Shown here piece after piece: positions 60,792 to 64,000 of a stretch of 64,000 nt of DNA. Under the pieces are notes generated by a model. The model did no database searches. It saw nothing but the letters and a program-made list of their open reading frames with translations, and was not told where the DNA came from. The DNA is from Rallus limicola. Lineage: Eukaryota; Chordata; Aves; Gruiformes; Rallidae. The DNA lies in NCBI GenBank assembly GCA_022605955.1, contig JAKCOZ010000228.1:62001-126000 (forward strand). The letters are read 5' to 3'. The position numbers and the translations under genes are program-made. Position 1 is the stretch's first letter. Each line of letters opens with the position of its first letter.

Positions 60792-62271
60792 CCCTAGCAG
60801 ACTGCAGTTCAAAACATGCTAAACGTCCAGCAATAACTCCCAAAGTAAAGAAGCTAGGCCTGAAAGGCATAGCTTGTCTGAAACCTCCTAACAGGACACA
60901 CGAGCAGCCCCTGTCACTTTGGCTCTCAGCCTTTTCCTTTGCCTGGAAAGAGGGAACATGCCTGGAACCTCCTACGGTGCTTTTCTCGGCCCTAGCAGAC
61001 TGCAGTTCAACACATGCTAAACGTCCAGCAATAACTCCCAAAGTAAAGAAGCGAGGCCTGAAAGGCATAGCTTGTCTGAAACCTCCTAACAGGACACACG
61101 AGCAGACCCTGTCACTTTGGCTCTCAGCCTTTTCCTTTGCCTGGAAAGAGTGAACATGCCTGGAACCTCCTACGGTGCTTTTCTCGGCCCTAGCAGACTG
61201 CAGTTCAAAACATGATAAACGTCCAGCAATAACTCCCAAAGTAAAGAAGCTAGGCCTGAAAGGCATAGCTTGTCTGAAACCTCCTAACAGGACACACGAG
61301 CAGACCCTGTCACTTTGGCTCTCAGCCTTTTCCTTTGCCTGGAAAGAGGGAACATGCCTGGAACCTCCTACGGTGCTTTTCTCGGCCCTAGCAGACTGCA
61401 GTTCAAAACATGCTAAACGTCCAGCAATAACTCCCAAAGTAAAGAAGCTAGGACTGAAAGGAATAGCTTGTCTGAAACCTCCTAACAGGACACACGAGCA
61501 GACCCTGTCACTTTGGCTCTCAGCCTTTTCCTTTGCCTGGAAAGAGGGAACATGCCTGGAACCTCCTACGGTGCTTTTCTCGGCCCTAGCAGACTGCAGT
61601 TCAAAACATGCTAAACGTCCAGCAATAACTCCCAAAGTAAAGAAGCTAGGCCTGAAAGGCATAGCTTGTCTGAAACCTCCTAACAGGACACACGAGCAGC
61701 CCCTGTCACTTTGGCTCTCAGCCTTTTCCTTTGCCTGGAAAGAGGGAACATGCCTGGAACCTCCTACGGTGCTTTTCTCGGCCCTAGCAGACTGCAGTTC
61801 AACACATGCTAAACGTCCAGCAATAACTCCCAAAGTAAAGAAGCGAGGCCTGAAAGGCATAGCTTGTCTGAAACCTCCTAACAGGACACACGAGCAGACC
61901 CTGTCACTTTGGCTCTCAGCCTTTTCCTTTGCCTGGAAAGAGTGAACATGCCTGGAACCTCCTACGGTGCTTTTCTCGGCCCTAGCAGACTGCAGTTCAA
62001 AACATGATAAACGTCCAGCAATAACTCCCAAAGTAAAGAAGCTAGGCCTGAAAGGCATAGCTTGTCTGAAACCTCCTAACAGGACACACGAGCAGACCCT
62101 GTCACTTTGGCTCTCAGCCTTTTCCTTTGCCTGGAAAGAGGGAACATGCCTGGAACCTCCTACGGTGCTTTTCTCGGCCCTAGCAGACTGCAGTTCAAAA
62201 CATGCTAAACGTCCAGCAATAACTCCCAAAGTAAAGAAGCTAGGACTGAAAGGAATAGCTTGTCTGAAACC
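60792..62271 (+). repeat. Local 4-monomer (792-bp) higher-order repeat
   Basis: 60792-61479 matches 61584-62271. Shared private markers are CAACACATG (about 61010 and 61802), AAGCGAGG, GAGTGAACATG (about 61152 and 61944), CATGATAAACG (about 61213 and 62005) and AGGACTGAAAGGAATAGC (about 61450 and 62242). The match is bounded by TCTACCC at 60790-60791 and by CCACCTAAC at 62272. Confidence 0.92.
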
Positions 62272-62443
62272 ACCTAACAGGACACACGAGCAGCCCCTGT
62301 CACTTTGGCTCTCAGCCTTTTCCTTTGCCTGGAAAGAGGGAACATGCCTGGAACCTCCTACAGTGCTTTTCTCGGCCCTAGCAGACTGCAGTTCAAAACA
62401 TGCTAAACGTCCAGCAATAACTCCCAAAGTAAAGAAGCTAGGC

Positions 62444-62466
62444 ATGAAAGGCATAGCTTGTCTGAA
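62444..62466. repeat. GGCATG monomer variant without a fold-back junction
   Basis: A at 62444 gives CTAGGCATGAAAGG, the change otherwise seen only in monomers immediately before a junction. Here the sequence runs on normally as TAGCTTGTCTGAAACC with no 47-bp insert. It may be a surviving pre-insertion relative, a precise reversion, or an independent C-to-A change. Confidence 0.85.
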
Positions 62467-64000
62467 ACCTCCTAACAGGACACACGAGCAGACCCTGTCA
62501 CTTTGGCTCTCAGCCTTTTCCTTTGCCTGGAAAGAGTGAACATGCCTGGAACCTCCTACGGTGCTTTTCTCGGCCCTAGCAGACTGCAGTTCAAAACATG
62601 CTAAACGTCCAGCAATAACTCCCAAAGTAAAGAAGCTAGGCCTGAAAGGCATAGCTTGTCTGAAACCTCCTAACAGGACACACGAGCAGACCCTGTCACT
62701 TTGGCTCTCAGCCTTTTCCTTTGCCTGGAAAGAGGGAACATGCCTGGAACCTCCCACGGTGCTTTTCTCGGCCCTAGGAGACTGCAGTTCAAAACATGCT
62801 AAACGTCCAGCAATAACTCCCAAAGTAAAGAAGCTAGGCCTGAAAGGCATAGCTTGTCTGAAACCTCATCACAGGACACATGAGCAGACCCTGTCACTTT
62901 GGCTCTCAGCCTTTTCCTTTGCCTGGAAAGAGGGAACATGCCTGGAACCTCCTACGGTGCTTTTCTCGGCCCTAGCAGACTGCAGTTCAAAACATGCTAA
63001 ACGTCCAGCAATAACTCCCAAAGTAAAGAAGCTAGGCCTGAAAGGCATAGCTTGTCTGAAACCTCCTAACAGGACACACCAGCAGGCCCTGTCACTTTGG
63101 CTCTCAGCATTTTCCTTTGCCCCGAAAGAGGGAACATGCCTGGAACCTCCTACGGTGCTTTTCTCAGCCCTAGCAGACTGCAGTTCAAAACATGCTAAAC
63201 GTCCAGCAATAACTCCCAAAGTAAAGAAGCTAGGCCTGAAAGGCATAGCTTGTCTGAAACCTCCTAACAGGACACACGAGCAGACCCTGTCACTTTGGCT
63301 CTCAGCCTTTTCCTTTGCCTGGAAAGAGTGAACATGCCTGGAACCTCCTACGGTGCTTTTCTCGGCCCTAGCAGACTGCAGTTCAAAACATGCTAAACGT
63401 CCAGCAATAACTCCCAAAGTAAAGAAGCTAGGCCTGAAAGGCATAGCTTGTCTGAAACCTCCTAACAGGACACACGAGCAGACCCTGTCACTTTGGCTCT
63501 CAGCCTTTTCCTTTGCCTGGAAAGAGGGAACATGCCTGGAACCTCCTACGGTGCTTTTCTCGGCCCTAGCAGACTGCAGTTCAAAACATGCTAAACGTCC
63601 AGCAATAACTCCCAAAGTAAAGAAGCTAGGACTGAAAGGCATAGCTTGTCTGAAACCACCTAACAGGACACACGAGCAGACCCTGTCACTTTGGCTCTCA
63701 GCCTTTTCCTTTGCCTGGAAAGAGGGAACATGCCTGGAACCTCCTACGGTGCTTTTCTCGGCCCTAGCAGACTGCAGTTCAAAACATGCTAAACGTCCAG
63801 CAATAACTCCCAAAGTAAAGAAGCTAGGCCTGAAAGGCATAGCTTGTCTGAAACCTCCTCACAGGACACCCGAGCAGACCCTGTCACTTTGGCTCTCAGC
63901 CTTTTCCTTTGCCTGGAAAGAGGGAACATGCCTGGAACCTCCTACGGTGCTTTTCTCGGCCCTAGCAGACTGCAGTTCAAAACATGCTAAACGTCCAGCA

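Larger units (their letters stand above)
1..64000. repeat. Satellite DNA array, 198-bp monomer, about 319 copies
   Basis: The word CGGTGCTTTT recurs every 198 bases from 141 (141, 339, 537 and so on) to 63945, always in the same orientation. After removing 18 junction inserts of 47 bp and restoring six single-base deletions, the window length corresponds to 319 monomers. From the last junction to the end, 50283 to 63945 is exactly 69 x 198. Neighbouring copies usually differ by only a few substitutions. No flanking unique DNA is present at either end, so the true array is longer. This is typical of eukaryotic heterochromatic satellite. I do not recognise the family. It does not look like primate alpha (171 bp), beta (68 bp) or gamma satellite, or a telomeric repeat. 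Whether it is centromeric, pericentromeric or subtelomeric cannot be read from the sequence. Confidence 0.99.
50207..64000. repeat. Monomer block 19 (about 70 monomers, no junction, cut by window end)
   Basis: CGGTG words at 50283 and 63945 are exactly 69 monomers apart, so there is no net indel. AAGCGAGG, CACCAGCAG, CTGTCGC/CTCTTACGG, CCTAGCAGG and CCTTCTAACAGG variants are interspersed. The CTCTTACGG marker lies at about 51862, 55427 and 57604 (spacings 18 and 11 monomers), so no single long period governs the block. From about 59.9 kb GAGTGAACATG recurs at about 59964, 61152, 61944, 62538 and 63330. The monomer at about 63078-63125 is unusually diverged (CACCAGCAGGCCC, CAGCATTTTCC, GCCCCGAAAG). 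Confidence 0.93.

Noticed and set aside
1..64000. CRISPR array
   Set aside because: The repeats are 198 bp and contiguous, with no unique spacers between them, and no cas genes are present.
1..64000. Ribosomal intergenic-spacer subrepeats, tRNA or other RNA genes
   Set aside because: No rRNA sequence, pol III A/B boxes or cloverleaf could be seen. An rDNA spacer origin cannot be excluded but has no support here.
1..64000. Bacterial or phage origin suggested by long open frames
   Set aside because: A homogeneous 64-kb tandem array with no genes and nested higher-order repeats is not known from bacteria and fits eukaryotic heterochromatin.

Overview
The whole window is one uninterrupted satellite DNA array. 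It holds about 319 head-to-tail copies of a 198-bp monomer (reference copy 141-338, about 50% GC). I see no gene, RNA gene, transposon or unique sequence anywhere in the 64 kb, and every stretch is accounted for by the monomer or by one kind of rearranged junction. This points to eukaryotic constitutive heterochromatin (centromeric, pericentromeric or subtelomeric), because bacteria do not carry arrays of this size and homogeneity. Many variant positions are transitions at CpG sites, which fits a CpG-methylating genome such as a vertebrate or plant. I do not recognise the satellite family and cannot name the species.

The array is punctuated by 18 copies of a fold-back junction. At each one, 47 extra bases are inserted: a 23-bp inverted copy of monomer sequence followed by a 24-bp direct re-copy. 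This creates a hairpin with 29-bp arms around a 13-nt spacer. All 18 are preceded by the same diagnostic base change (GGCATG instead of GGCCTG), so they almost certainly descend from one event that was later spread by tandem duplication. Intervals between junctions are always whole numbers of monomers plus 47 bp, apart from single-base deletions that can be located (three distinct ones, seen six times because two larger duplications copied them). Net length drift is otherwise zero over 64 kb.

Layout. 1-13675 is a 7116-bp tandem duplication (35 monomers, 4 junctions) with two base differences found. About 15942-30147 is a 7023-bp tandem duplication (35 monomers, 2 junctions) with no difference found, and a third copy of its last 2819 bp (14 monomers, 1 junction) follows to 32459. 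33299-35372 is a pair of 1037-bp modules (5 monomers and a junction). 35414-46675 is a 57-monomer block without junctions, where new monomer variants appear (AAGCGAGG, CACCAGCAG). 46676-50206 holds three junctions of a fourth class and another pair of 1037-bp modules. 50207-64000 is about 70 monomers with no junction, including a local 4-monomer (792-bp) repeat near 61-62 kb and rising private variation towards the right end.

Because 198 is 3 x 66 and the monomer happens to lack stops in one frame of each strand, very long open frames exist on both strands (up to 3265 codons on plus and 2783 on minus). I regard them as arithmetic artefacts, not genes: the junctions shift the frame, and both strands are open over the same bases.
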